Below, in pieces: positions 52,195-61,303 of a DNA stretch of 64,000 nt (position 1 is the stretch's first letter; each line of letters opens with the position of its first letter). The DNA is from Limnohabitans sp. MMS-10A-192. Its GTDB lineage: Bacteria; Pseudomonadota; Gammaproteobacteria; Burkholderiales; Burkholderiaceae_C. The stretch is from contig NZ_NERX01000001.1 in assembly GCF_003063335.1 (NCBI RefSeq), forward strand, positions 372,001 through 436,000. Direction: 5' to 3'. The translations under genes and the position numbers were made by a program. The notes below the pieces were generated by a model that saw only the letters and a program-made list of their open reading frames with translations, was not told the origin of the DNA and did no database searches.

Positions 52195-53886
52195 TCACAT
52201 GCCCGAATAGTTCGGTCCGCCGCCACCTTCAGGTGTCACCCACACAATGTTTTGCGTGGGGTCCTTGATGTCGCAAGTCTTGCAGTGCACGCAGTTTTGC
52301 GCGTTGATCTGCAGGCGGTCGCTGTTGTCTTCGTTCTTGACGAATTCGTAGACGCCGGCCGGGCAGTAGCGGCTCTCTGGGCCACCGAACTTGGCCAGGT
52401 TGATGCTCACGGGCACCGAGGCGTCTTTGAGCGTGAGGTGCGCAGGCTGGTTTTCTTCGTGGTTGGTGTTGCTGATGAACACGCTGGAGAGGCGGTCAAA
52501 AGTCAGCTTGCCATCCGGCTTGGGGTAGTCGATCTTGGGGCAATCGGCCGCAGGCTTCAGGTAGGTGTGGTCGGCCTTGTCGCGGCGCAGCGTCCACGGA
52601 ATGTGGCCGCGCAGCACGAACTGCTCAAAGCCGTTCATCAGGGTGGCGACTGTCAGGCCCTTCTTGAACCAGCTCTTGAAGTTGCGCGACTTGTTGAGTT
52701 CGGTGTGCAACCAGCTGGCTTCAAAGGCCTCGGGGTAGGCGGCCAACTCGTCGTGCTGACGGCCCGCCACGATGGCGCCATAAGCCGCTTCGGCGGCCTG
52801 CATGCCAGTCTTGATGGCAGCGTGGCTGCCCTTGATGCGGCTGACGTTCAGGTAACCGGCGTCACAACCGACCAGCGCTCCGCCCGGGAACACCGTCTTG
52901 GGCAGGCTCATCAGGCCGCCTGCGGTGATGGCGCGTGCGCCGTAGCCGATGCGCTTGGCGTTGACTTCGCCCTTGTCGTTGGTGAAGTACCACTTGATGT
53001 TGTTGTGGGTCTTCCAGCGCTGGAACTCTTCAAAGGGGCTGAGCCAGGGGTTGGCATAGTCCAGACCCACCACGTAACCGATGGCGATCTTGTTGTCTTC
53101 CATGTGGTACATGAACGCGCCGCCGTAGGTGTCGTTGTTCATGGGCCAGCCGGCGGTGTGCATCACAAAGCCAGGGGTGTGACGAGAGGGATCGATTTCC
53201 CAGACTTCCTTGATGCCGATGCCGTAGGTTTGCGGGTCGCGGCCTTCGTCCAGTTTGTACTTGGCGATCAGTTGCTTGCCCAGGTGACCGCGCGCGCCTT
53301 CGGCGAACACGGTGTACTTGCCGTGCAGTTCCATGCCCAGCTGGAAGTTTTCGGTCGGCTCGCCGTCTTTGCCCACACCCATGTTGCCGGTGGCCACGCC
53401 TTTGACGGAACCGTCTGCGTTGTAGAGCACTTCGGCGGCGGTGAAGCCAGGGAAGATTTCAACGCCGAGGTTCTCCGCTTGCTGGGCCAGCCAGCGCGTG
53501 AAGTTGCTCAGGCTGATGATGTAGTTGCCGTGGTTTTGCGCGCATTCGGGCAAGAAGATGCCAGGGGTGCGCGTGGCGCCGGTCTCGGACAAGAAGCTCC
53601 AGGCGTCGTCGGTCACGGGCTGGTTGAGTGGTGCGCCCAGTTCTTTCCAGTTGGGAAAGAGTTCGGTCAGGGCCTTGGGGTCCATGATGGCGCCGCTCAG
53701 GATATGCGCACCCGGTTCGCCGCCTTTTTCCAGGACCACCACCGAGACGTCCTGGCCTTTTTCGGCGGCCAGTTGTTTCAGTCGAATGGCCGTCGACAGG
53801 CCGCCAGGGCCGCCGCCGACCACGACCACGTCGTATTCCATGGATTCGCGGGGACCATAAGTGCTCAAAATCTCTTCGGGGCTCAT
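52195..53886 (-). CDS. electron transfer flavoprotein-ubiquinone oxidoreductase
   Basis: A 563-residue FAD and 4Fe-4S protein that passes electrons from acyl-CoA dehydrogenases via ETF to ubiquinone at the inner membrane. The Rossmann motif is VVVGGGPGGLSTAIRL near residue 21; the C-terminal ferredoxin-like cluster is CPAGVYEF with NAQNCVHCKTCDIKDP; KEVWEID and GGALVGCDAGYLNV are further hallmarks. Length is normal. It fits functionally with the acyl-CoA dehydrogenase at 58973-61291. It is monocistronic with a strong terminator. Confidence 0.95.
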   Translation of the reverse strand: MSPEEILSTYGPRESMEYDVVVVGGGPGGLSTAIRLKQLAAEKGQDVSVVVLEKGGEPGAHILSGAIMDPKALTELFPNWKELGAPLNQPVTDDAWSFLSETGATRTPGIFLPECAQNHGNYIISLSNFTRWLAQQAENLGVEIFPGFTAAEVLYNADGSVKGVATGNMGVGKDGEPTENFQLGMELHGKYTVFAEGARGHLGKQLIAKYKLDEGRDPQTYGIGIKEVWEIDPSRHTPGFVMHTAGWPMNNDTYGGAFMYHMEDNKIAIGYVVGLDYANPWLSPFEEFQRWKTHNNIKWYFTNDKGEVNAKRIGYGARAITAGGLMSLPKTVFPGGALVGCDAGYLNVSRIKGSHAAIKTGMQAAEAAYGAIVAGRQHDELAAYPEAFEASWLHTELNKSRNFKSWFKKGLTVATLMNGFEQFVLRGHIPWTLRRDKADHTYLKPAADCPKIDYPKPDGKLTFDRLSSVFISNTNHEENQPAHLTLKDASVPVSINLAKFGGPESRYCPAGVYEFVKNEDNSDRLQINAQNCVHCKTCDIKDPTQNIVWVTPEGGGGPNYSGM

Positions 53887-54030
53887 GAACGTCTCTTGAT
53901 GAAGTTGTGAATGCAGATGCCCGACGGTCTGTCGGACGAGTGACTCATTTTATGCGGCTACAGCGCCGTTCCCCCGCACAATGGCGTCACTTGTGGTTTC
54001 CACTGAATTGTGCACATTGAAGGAGTTGTC

Positions 54031-54813
54031 ATGGCGTATGAAATCGATTTGTCCGGCCGCGTGGCCTTGGTGACGGGCGCATCCAGCGGTTTGGGCGCCC
54101 AGTTTGCCAAAACCCTGGCTGCAGCCGGTGCGGGCGTGGTGCTGGCCAGCCGCCGGGTGGACAAGCTCAAGGACTTGCGCGCCGAGATCGAGGCCGCAGG
54201 CGGCAACGCCCATGTGGTGGCGATGGACGTGACTGACAAACACAGCATTGCCGCCGCTGTGGCGTATGCCGAGACCGAGATGGGCAGCATCGACATTCTC
54301 GTCAACAACTCGGGCGTGAGCACGACCCAGCGCATTCAGGATGTGAGCGAGGAAGATTACGACTTCGTCATGGACACCAATGTGCGCGGTGCGTTCTTTG
54401 TGGCGCAAGAGGTGGGTAAACGCATGCTGGCCCGCGCCAAAGGCGCAGCGCCGGGCAGCTTCACGGGCGGGCGCGTCATCAACATCGCCTCGATGGCGGG
54501 CCTCAAGGTCTTGCCGCAAATCGGCGTGTACTGCATGAGCAAGGCGGCCGTGATCCAGATGACCAAGGCCTTTGCGGTGGAGTGGGGCCGTTTTGGCATC
54601 AACGTCAACGCAATTTGCCCCGGTTACATCGACACCGAGATCAACCACCACCACTGGGAAACCGAACAGGGTCAAAAGCTGATCAGCATGCTGCCGCGCA
54701 AACGCGTGGGCCAACCGCAAGACCTGGATGCCTTGCTGGTGATGTTGGCCAGCGACCAGAGCCATTTCATCAACGGCGCCGTGATCTCGGCCGATGATGG
54801 CTTCGCGGTCTGA
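54031..54813 (+). CDS. short-chain dehydrogenase/reductase (FabG/BDH-like)
   Basis: A 260-residue classical SDR: TGASSGLG cofactor loop, VAMDVTD, NNSGVST, catalytic S/Y/K with YCMSK, and INAICPGYIDTEI (here VNAICPGYIDTEIN). AAGGAG lies just before ATG 54031; the earlier ATG 54010 is rejected. It is followed 11 bases later by a thioesterase gene, so a role in acyl-CoA or polyketide-like metabolism is likely. Confidence 0.92.
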   Translation: MAYEIDLSGRVALVTGASSGLGAQFAKTLAAAGAGVVLASRRVDKLKDLRAEIEAAGGNAHVVAMDVTDKHSIAAAVAYAETEMGSIDILVNNSGVSTTQRIQDVSEEDYDFVMDTNVRGAFFVAQEVGKRMLARAKGAAPGSFTGGRVINIASMAGLKVLPQIGVYCMSKAAVIQMTKAFAVEWGRFGINVNAICPGYIDTEINHHHWETEQGQKLISMLPRKRVGQPQDLDALLVMLASDQSHFINGAVISADDGFAV

Positions 54814-54824
54814 GGAGTCGCGCC

Positions 54825-55247
54825 ATGAAATTTGAATTGCCAGAGCACAAAAAACTTGTGCACCAGATGGTGATCCCCATCCGCTGGGGCGACATGGACG
54901 CGATGGGTCATGTCAACAACACGGTGTATTTCCGCTACCTGGAAACCATCCGCATCGACTGGTTTGAGGCGATCGGCTGTCAGGTCAACCCGCAAGGGCA
55001 GGGGCCCGTGATCGTGAACGCGTTTTGCAATTTCTACAAACAGTTCGAGTACCCTGGCGACATCCTGGCCAAGATGTACGTGAGCGACCCCGGTCGCACC
55101 ACCTTTGAAAGCTGGTGCACTTTGGAGCGCACCGATCAAGCGGGCGTGGTGTTTGCGGCAGGCGGGGCCACCACGATCTGGGTGGATTTCCCCCAGCAAA
55201 AATCGGTGACTTTGCCCGACTGGGTCAAGGCCTTGGTCACGCCTTGA
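54825..55247 (+). CDS. 4HBT hot-dog-fold acyl-CoA thioesterase
   Basis: A 140-residue hot-dog protein. WGDMDAMGHVNNTVYFRYLE carries the conserved D-x-x-x-H-V-N-N active-site segment. It hydrolyses an acyl- or aroyl-CoA; the substrate is unknown. It forms an operon with the upstream SDR gene and converges on the gene at 55260. Confidence 0.9.
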   Translation: MKFELPEHKKLVHQMVIPIRWGDMDAMGHVNNTVYFRYLETIRIDWFEAIGCQVNPQGQGPVIVNAFCNFYKQFEYPGDILAKMYVSDPGRTTFESWCTLERTDQAGVVFAAGGATTIWVDFPQQKSVTLPDWVKALVTP

Positions 55248-55259
55248 GGCCCTGATGGC

Positions 55260-56153
55260 TCAGGCTTTGGCGCCCACGGCGGTCCACTGGCTGGCGTGCT
55301 GGTTCAGCCAGTCGCTGGCCTGGGTGGGGTGACCCAACTGCATCGGGTGAAAGTCTTTGCGGGTGTATTCCCACACAGGCTTGGCGACACGCCAGACCAT
55401 GCCGCGCCGACCGAACAGGAACTTGCTGGCAGACCACCATGTAGAGGGTTTGAACAGCGTTTTGTCGTGCCACAGGTTGTTGACCGTTTGGCGAAACACA
55501 TCGGTGCTGAACTGGATCGTGACGTACCAGAACCAGCGCATGCGCCAAGCGTGGTTGCCGCCCAGACGTTGGTACAGGTCGAAAGCCACGCATTTGTGCT
55601 CGGATTCTTCGGCCGCGTGCCAGCGCCACAGGGTTTTGAGGGGTTCTTCGGCGCCCGCAAACCAGTCGCCCGGTTGGTCCAGGTTTTCCAGGGTCAGGTC
55701 GCCAAAAATCGATGTGAAGTGCTCAAAGGCAGCCGTGATGGCCAATTCATGCAGGTGACCCTTGGCGCTTTTGCTGAAGAACTCTTCCCGGCCTTTTTTC
55801 AGGCGGCGCTCTGCGCGAGGTCCCCAGTGGTTGACCAAGCCTTGCTTTTCAAGGTGGGCGTTGTACAGGCCGTGCAGATGGCGGTGCGTGGCCTCCTGGC
55901 CGATGAAGCCTTTGGCGACACTTTTGAGGTCCTCATTTTCGGGGGTGTCGGGCAAGGCTTTGGCGCCGTTTTTCACCGCATCAATGAAGGACTGTTCGCC
56001 CACCGGGAAGCTCATCGACAGGGCATTGGTGTACGCCGTCAAAAACGCGTCGCCGCCATTCCAATGGCGCGAAAAGCCTTTGGACAGGTCCACGGAAAGT
56101 CTGCGGACGGTCAAGTCGGTGGGGGCCTGTGCGGTGTTTGGTTTGGCTTGCAT
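55260..56153 (-). CDS. ferritin-like metal-dependent hydrolase family protein (PF10118 type)
   Basis: A 297-residue protein rich in helices. Conserved E and H residues occur as FIGQEATHRHLHGLY, LAITAAFEHFTSIFGD and WRWHAAEESEHKCVAFD, the diiron-like pattern of the predicted metal-dependent hydrolase family PF10118, function unproven. MQAKPNT at 56153 was chosen for family length. It is divergent from a TetR gene (97 bases apart), which probably controls it. Confidence 0.83.
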   Translation of the reverse strand: MQAKPNTAQAPTDLTVRRLSVDLSKGFSRHWNGGDAFLTAYTNALSMSFPVGEQSFIDAVKNGAKALPDTPENEDLKSVAKGFIGQEATHRHLHGLYNAHLEKQGLVNHWGPRAERRLKKGREEFFSKSAKGHLHELAITAAFEHFTSIFGDLTLENLDQPGDWFAGAEEPLKTLWRWHAAEESEHKCVAFDLYQRLGGNHAWRMRWFWYVTIQFSTDVFRQTVNNLWHDKTLFKPSTWWSASKFLFGRRGMVWRVAKPVWEYTRKDFHPMQLGHPTQASDWLNQHASQWTAVGAKA

Positions 56154-56250
56154 GGTGTGGTTTCCGTGATCGAGCAGAATATGAGCATTATTCAGCTTTT
56201 CGGGCGCTGCACAACTCGCAATCCGCTCAGATATTCTCAAGGCCATTGCC

Positions 56251-56964
56251 ATGCCATCTTCCAGACACGCCAGCAAGCCACAAGCACCGCCCGCCGGGCG
56301 TCGCCAGCCGACGCAGGCGCGAGCGCAGCAGACGATTCAAACCCTTTTTAAAGCCGCTGCTCAGATTTTGGACAAGGAGGGCGAGGCCGGTTTGACCACC
56401 AACAAGGTGGCTGCCGTCGCCGGTTTTTCGATTGGCACGCTTTACCAGTACTTTCCCAGCAAGGAAATGCTGGTGCGCGCCATGTCCGCGCGCGGGCAAG
56501 ATCTGGTGTTGCAAGAGCTGGAGGGGTATTTGCGCGAACTGGAAACCTGTGCCGATGTTCAGCACATGGATGGCCGTGAACTGTTGGGCAAAGCCATCCA
56601 CATCTTGTTGCAGGGTTTTGCCAAGGGCAAAGGCCTGAGCCAGACCCTGATCCGACTGGGCTGGACACTGGAGCAACCCGACGAAACCGCCAACGCGGTG
56701 CGCCAAGTGGCAGACCGCTTGGCGATCTTTTTCGAACGGATTGCCCACCCCGCGCTGCAAACCCCCAGCGCCGCGCAGATGTTTGTGCTGACGCGCTCGG
56801 TGATCGGGACTTTGCGCAGCGCCAGCCTCGAAAAGTCACCGCTGCTGGGCAGCCCTGCGTTTGAAGATGCACTCACCCAAATGGCCTGGGCCTTGCTGGC
56901 AAGCCAGGCATGGACCCCCGATCAAGTCGGGGGTGACAAGCTTTCAACGCCATGCCCGGTTTGA
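56251..56964 (+). CDS. TetR/AcrR-family transcriptional regulator with repeat-derived C-terminus
   Basis: A 237-residue TetR regulator. The HTH is at about residues 48-80 (LTTNKVAAVAGFSIGTLYQY, FPSKEMLV). The ligand domain follows. The last 18 residues (from AWTPDQVGGDKL to the end) are encoded by two copies of the family-B repeat, and the stop codon itself is the TGA of the second copy. The divergent metal-dependent-hydrolase gene is the likely target. The first 20 residues are basic and proline-rich. Confidence 0.9.
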   Translation: MPSSRHASKPQAPPAGRRQPTQARAQQTIQTLFKAAAQILDKEGEAGLTTNKVAAVAGFSIGTLYQYFPSKEMLVRAMSARGQDLVLQELEGYLRELETCADVQHMDGRELLGKAIHILLQGFAKGKGLSQTLIRLGWTLEQPDETANAVRQVADRLAIFFERIAHPALQTPSAAQMFVLTRSVIGTLRSASLEKSPLLGSPAFEDALTQMAWALLASQAWTPDQVGGDKLSTPCPV

Positions 56965-57026
56965 CGGGGTATCCACGCACGCACAAGCGCCCCTTCGATG
57001 TCATACCCGGCTTGACCGGGTATCCA
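56909..57026. repeat. three family-B palindromic repeats (TCAAG/CTTGA core)
   Basis: Copy 1, 56909-56938, is reversed (CCCCCGA-TCAAG-TCGGGGG). Copy 2, 56951-56975, has CCCGGTTTGACGGGG. Copy 3, 57002-57026, has TACCCGG-CTTGA-CCGGGTA. Copies 2 and 3 are each followed by ATCCA. The element is shared with 33889-33911. The cluster lies at the convergent ends of the TetR and peroxidase-related genes and intrudes into the TetR coding sequence. Confidence 0.75.
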
Positions 57027-57078
57027 TGTCAGTCAAAGGCCATGCTCGCCGATCTAGTCGCGGGTGACAACAGGCCCT

Positions 57079-57675
57079 TCAAGCCGCAGGCTTGGCCTTG
57101 GGGGCACGACCCATCAAATAAAACTCGGGGTTGGGCATCATGCCGCTGAAGCTGGCCATGCGGTTAGACAGACCAAAGAAAGCGGTGATGGCTGCGATGT
57201 CCCAGATGTCCTCGTCGTTGAAGCCGTGTGCGTGCAGGGCGGCAAAGTCGGCGTCTTCCACCTCATCGGAGTGGTTGCAGACCTTGAGCGCAAAGTCGAG
57301 CATGGCGCGTTGGCGCGGGCTGATGTCGGCCTTGCGGTGGTTGATGGCCACCTGGTCAGCCACCAAGGGTTTCTTTTCGTAAATGCGCAAGATGGCCCCA
57401 TGCGCCACCACGCAATACAGGCAGTGGTTGGCGGCGCTGGTGGTGGTCACGATCATCTCGCGCTCGCCCTTGGTCAGGCCACTCTCGCGCCCCACCGACT
57501 CGGGCACCATCAGGGCGTCGTGGTAGGCAAAGAAAGCGCGCCACTCGGCCGGGCGGCGGGCAAACGCCAAAAACACATTGGGCACAAAACCGGCTTTTTC
57601 CTGGACTTCGAGCACTTTGGCTTTGATGTCTTCGGGCAAATCATTGATTTCGGGGGCGGGGTAGCGTGTTGTCAT
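57079..57675 (-). CDS. AhpD-like peroxidase-related carboxymuconolactone decarboxylase family protein
   Basis: A 198-residue protein with the AhpD active site C85-L-Y-C88-x3-H92 (NHCLYCVVAHG) and LTKGEREMIVTTTSAAN before it. AhpD-type proteins are alkylhydroperoxidases with a disulfide-relay mechanism. MTTRYPAPEI at 57675 was chosen. It is divergent from a second carboxymuconolactone-family gene 67 bases away, so the two may share control. Confidence 0.88.
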   Translation of the reverse strand: MTTRYPAPEINDLPEDIKAKVLEVQEKAGFVPNVFLAFARRPAEWRAFFAYHDALMVPESVGRESGLTKGEREMIVTTTSAANHCLYCVVAHGAILRIYEKKPLVADQVAINHRKADISPRQRAMLDFALKVCNHSDEVEDADFAALHAHGFNDEDIWDIAAITAFFGLSNRMASFSGMMPNPEFYLMGRAPKAKPAA

Positions 57676-57742
57676 GGGTGTGCTCGTCAAGGGTTTCAAA
57701 ATGTTTATGCTTGACTCATTTTCCACCAAATGGAGTTTCACC

Positions 57743-58165
57743 ATGACCGATTTGAACACCCCAGCTGCCCATTCAGCGCCGCTTGAATGGCCAACCGATG
57801 CCGATTTCCAAAACGGCTTGGCCACCCGCAGCCAAGTCGTGGGCACCGATTACGTCGAACGTGCCCTGGGCGGCGCGACCGAGTTCACCCAGCCCATGCA
57901 AGAGTTCATCACGCGCAACGCCTGGGGCAATGTCTGGCAGCGTCCGGGGCTTGACCTCAAAACCCGCAGCCTGATCACCGTGGCCATGCTCACTGCCCAA
58001 GGCAAACAGCAAGAACTCAAAGCCCACATTCGCGGCGCGTTGACCAACGGTGCCACCCCGGAGGAAATCCGCGAACTCATGCTGCACGCCACCGTGTACT
58101 GTGGGTTTCCGACAGCGATTGACGCGTTCCGCTGCGCCACAGAGGTTATCGAGCCCAAGTCTTGA
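57743..58165 (+). CDS. 4-carboxymuconolactone decarboxylase family protein (PcaC-like)
   Basis: A 140-residue small CMD-fold protein. FITRNAWGNVWQRPGLDLKT (20) and RSLITVAMLTAQGKQQELKA, then ATPEEIRELMLHATVYCGFP (in part), match PcaC-like decarboxylases. No cysteine pair is present, so it is not an AhpD peroxidase. Pca pathway genes are absent nearby, so the substrate is not certain. Confidence 0.87.
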   Translation: MTDLNTPAAHSAPLEWPTDADFQNGLATRSQVVGTDYVERALGGATEFTQPMQEFITRNAWGNVWQRPGLDLKTRSLITVAMLTAQGKQQELKAHIRGALTNGATPEEIRELMLHATVYCGFPTAIDAFRCATEVIEPKS

Positions 58166-58243
58166 TGGCTTGAGTAACCTAGGCATCACGCTTGCATTGA
58201 CGGTTCAGTGCTTTTCCCTCATCTTCGGATGAGGAGACAATGC

Positions 58244-58915
58244 ATGGAATTCTCAGAACTCATCAAGGCCCGCAAAAGCGTTCGCGGTTACCAACAAAAA
58301 CCCGTTCCTCGCGAGGTGATCGAAGACATCCTCGCGGTGGCCAAATGGTCACCCTCGTCGATGAACACACAGCCCTGGCATGTGCATGTGGTCACCGGTG
58401 AGCCACTCGAGCGCATCCGCCGGGGCAACACCGAAAACATGGTCAAGGGCGTGCCGCCCAAGCGCGACTTTCCGATGAAAGAGGCCTACGAGGGCATCCA
58501 CCGCAAGCGCCAGGTCGACATCGCGATTCAATTGTTTGACGCCATGGGCATTGCCCGTGATGACAAAGAACGCCGCACCGATTGGGTGATGCGCGGTTTC
58601 CGCCAGTTCGACGCGCCTGTGTCGCTGGTGCTGACCTACGACAAATACCTCGAACCTGCGGCCATCAGCCAGTTTGACCTGGGGGCTTTGTCGCACGCCA
58701 TCGTGCTGGCCGCCTGGGAGCGGGGCCTGGGCACCGTGATCAACGGGCAGGGCATCATGCAGTCGGCCGTGGTGCGCGAGCATGCGGGCATTCCGGACGA
58801 CCAGAACATCATGATCTGCATCGCTTTGGGCTACCCGGACGAAGACTTTGTGGCCAACACCGTCAAGTCGGTGCGCGAAGACGAAGCCAACTTTGTGCGT
58901 TACGTCGGTTTCTGA
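58244..58915 (+). CDS. nitroreductase family protein
   Basis: A 223-residue FMN-dependent NAD(P)H oxidoreductase: ARKSVRGYQQKPVPREVIED (20) near the N-terminus is the FMN-binding hallmark, with SPSSMNTQPWHVHVV and AAWERGLGTVINGQGIMQS (in part) further on. Substrates include nitroaromatics and quinones. GAGGAG precedes ATG 58244. It is followed by the fused acyl-CoA dehydrogenase gene. Confidence 0.93.
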   Translation: MEFSELIKARKSVRGYQQKPVPREVIEDILAVAKWSPSSMNTQPWHVHVVTGEPLERIRRGNTENMVKGVPPKRDFPMKEAYEGIHRKRQVDIAIQLFDAMGIARDDKERRTDWVMRGFRQFDAPVSLVLTYDKYLEPAAISQFDLGALSHAIVLAAWERGLGTVINGQGIMQSAVVREHAGIPDDQNIMICIALGYPDEDFVANTVKSVREDEANFVRYVGF

Positions 58916-58972
58916 TCGTTTTTATCCAGTTGCCATCGTGCGATGGCGACTGACTCTTTGAGTGAACACCCC

Positions 58973-61291
58973 ATGAACTTGAGCAAAGAAGAGCTGGCTT
59001 TTCGCGACGAGGTGCGCGCCTTTTTGGCCGCTGAGCTGACCGACGATATCCGCTTGGGCGGGCGTCGCACCTCGGGCATTTTTTCGGACTACGAAGCCGG
59101 CATTCCGTGGCAGCGTATTTTGGCCAAGCGCGGCTGGGCTGCGCCGCACTGGCCGGTGGAGTGGGGTGGCTGCGGCTGGACACCGAGGCAACACGACATT
59201 TTTGCCAGCGAGATGGCGGCGGCCGATGCCCCCAAGGTCTCGCCCCTGGGGCTCGTCATGGCCGCGCCCGTGCTGGTGGCGTTTGGCACGCAGGCCCAAA
59301 AAGAGCGCTGGCTGCCCGACTTGCGCAACGGCGTGAGCTACTGGTGCCAAGGCTACAGCGAGCCGGGCTCCGGCTCCGACCTGGCCTCGCTGCAATGCCG
59401 TGCCCGCCGCGAAGGGAACGAATGGGTGATCAACGGCTCCAAAATTTGGACCACCCACGCCCACCGCGCCACGCACATGTTTTGCTTGGTGCGCACCGAC
59501 AGCAGCGGCAAACCGCAGCAAGGCATCAGCTTCCTGATGTTCGAGCTGAACAACCCGGGCATCCAGATCAGGCCGATCATCAGCATCTCGGGCGACCACG
59601 AGTTCAACCAGGTCTTTTTTGACGAAGCCCGCGTGCCCGCTGACGCGCTGATTGGCGAAGAAAACCAAGGCTGGACGATTGCCAAATTCTTGTTGGAGCA
59701 TGAGCGGGGTGGCTCGTCTGCGCCGTTCTTGCGGGGGCGGTTGGCCCGGCTGCACGAGTCCTTGCGCGAGGCGTTTGCATCAGGACACGCAGACTCCGAG
59801 CAAGAAGACATTGCCTTGACCTTGGCCAATGCGCAGTGCCATATCGACGCCTTGCACGCTTGGGAACAACAGGTGCTCACGGCGCGCATCGGCGGCGGCG
59901 CGCCGCCTTTCTGGCTGCCGGCTGCGCCGTCCATGGGCAAGGTGCTGGCCACCGAGCTCAAGCAACACCTGACCGAGTTGGGACTGGACATTGCAGGCCC
60001 TTACGGCGCCACCAGCCTCACTATTGAGGAGGCCAGCGCCCACGGGCTGCCAGTGCCCGAAGAGTCGGTGTTCGCCACCCGTGCGTATTTGAACGACCGC
60101 GCGGCCTCGATTTATGGCGGTACCAACGAAGTTCAGCGCAACTTGATCGCCCGCCACATTTTGGGCGCTGAGGTGGTGGAGCCAGTGGTGCCCACCGACG
60201 AAACGCAGGCCATGCTGCTGGCCAGTTTGCAAGGCTGGCTGCAAGACAAATTGCCCTTCGACAAACGTGCACAGATGATCGCCACACCTGAGGCGATTGC
60301 GCCGCTGTGGCAAGGCCTCACCCGTGAGCTGGGCCTTTTGGGCGCGGCACTGCCCGAACACTTGGGCGGCATGGGCGGTGGTTTGCCCGAGCAGATGCTG
60401 ATCTGCCAGGCCCTGGGCGCGGCCTTGGTGGCCGAACCCTACAGCAGCACCGCTGTGCTGGGCGCGACCTTGCTCCAAGCGCTGTGCGACCCGGCAGCCG
60501 ATGCTTTGCTCCAAGGCCTGGCCGACGGCCAAGTGCGCTTGGCCGTGGCGGCACTGGAGCCTACAGGGCGGACTGACTTGAGCCGGGTGCAGACCCGCTT
60601 GCACAACGCGAACGGCCAGATGCACATCAGCGGGCACAAAGCTTTGGTGCGCGGCGCAAGCGGGGCCACAAATTGGCTGGTGAGCGCGAAAGACGAAGCG
60701 GGCCATTTGCGCATCTGCTTGATCGACCCCGCAGCGAGTGCCGTGCAGCGGCGCGATCTGCGTCTGATCGACGGTGCTTGGGCGGCAGAGTTGGCCTTTG
60801 ACCAATCGCCCGTGCAGGCCGTCTTGGGCCAGGGCGATGCGCTGTCCGCACTCATGCAAGCTTGGGACACGGCCACGCTGGCCGCAGGTGCCGAGGCCGT
60901 GGGCGTGATGCAGGCCTTGATGCGCGACACGCTCAACTACACCAGCCAGCGCAAACAGTTTGGCCAGCCCTTGGCTGCCTTTCAAGCTTTGCAACACCGT
61001 ATGGCCGACATGTACATGGCCTTGGTGCAAGCCGCTGCTGCAGTAGGGGCTTGTGCCGATGTGGCGGGTGACAGCCCGGAGCACCGCGCCGAGCGGGTGT
61101 CATCGGCCCATGTGACGGTGCTGCGTGCGGCCCGCCTGGTGGGGCAGGGCGCGGTGCAGTTGCACGGCGGCATGGGCATGACCGACGAGTTGGCTGTGGG
61201 CCACGGCTTCAAGCGGCTCACGGTGATCGAACAGCAGTTTGGCGGGGTGGCGCAGCATCTGCGGCGGGTGGCGGGTTTGTCCCGTGCCTGA
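58973..61291 (+). CDS. fused double acyl-CoA dehydrogenase
   Basis: A 772-residue protein made of two acyl-CoA dehydrogenase units. Unit 1 (about 1-395): GYSEPGSGSDLASLQ, WTTHAHRATHMFCLVRTD, and YGGTNEVQRNLIARHILG. Unit 2 (about 400-770): GLLGAALPEHLGGMGGGLPE, YTSQRKQFGQPLAAFQALQH and QLHGGMGMTDELAVGHGFKR. Fused pairs resemble PimC/PimD or FadE heterodimers used for bulky dicarboxylic or sterol-like acyl-CoAs. Electrons would go to ETF and the ETF-QO encoded at 52195. ATG 58973 was preferred; ATG 58943 adds 10 residues. Confidence 0.9.
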   Translation: MNLSKEELAFRDEVRAFLAAELTDDIRLGGRRTSGIFSDYEAGIPWQRILAKRGWAAPHWPVEWGGCGWTPRQHDIFASEMAAADAPKVSPLGLVMAAPVLVAFGTQAQKERWLPDLRNGVSYWCQGYSEPGSGSDLASLQCRARREGNEWVINGSKIWTTHAHRATHMFCLVRTDSSGKPQQGISFLMFELNNPGIQIRPIISISGDHEFNQVFFDEARVPADALIGEENQGWTIAKFLLEHERGGSSAPFLRGRLARLHESLREAFASGHADSEQEDIALTLANAQCHIDALHAWEQQVLTARIGGGAPPFWLPAAPSMGKVLATELKQHLTELGLDIAGPYGATSLTIEEASAHGLPVPEESVFATRAYLNDRAASIYGGTNEVQRNLIARHILGAEVVEPVVPTDETQAMLLASLQGWLQDKLPFDKRAQMIATPEAIAPLWQGLTRELGLLGAALPEHLGGMGGGLPEQMLICQALGAALVAEPYSSTAVLGATLLQALCDPAADALLQGLADGQVRLAVAALEPTGRTDLSRVQTRLHNANGQMHISGHKALVRGASGATNWLVSAKDEAGHLRICLIDPAASAVQRRDLRLIDGAWAAELAFDQSPVQAVLGQGDALSALMQAWDTATLAAGAEAVGVMQALMRDTLNYTSQRKQFGQPLAAFQALQHRMADMYMALVQAAAAVGACADVAGDSPEHRAERVSSAHVTVLRAARLVGQGAVQLHGGMGMTDELAVGHGFKRLTVIEQQFGGVAQHLRRVAGLSRA

Positions 61292-61303
61292 GCATTTAAA
61301 TGT

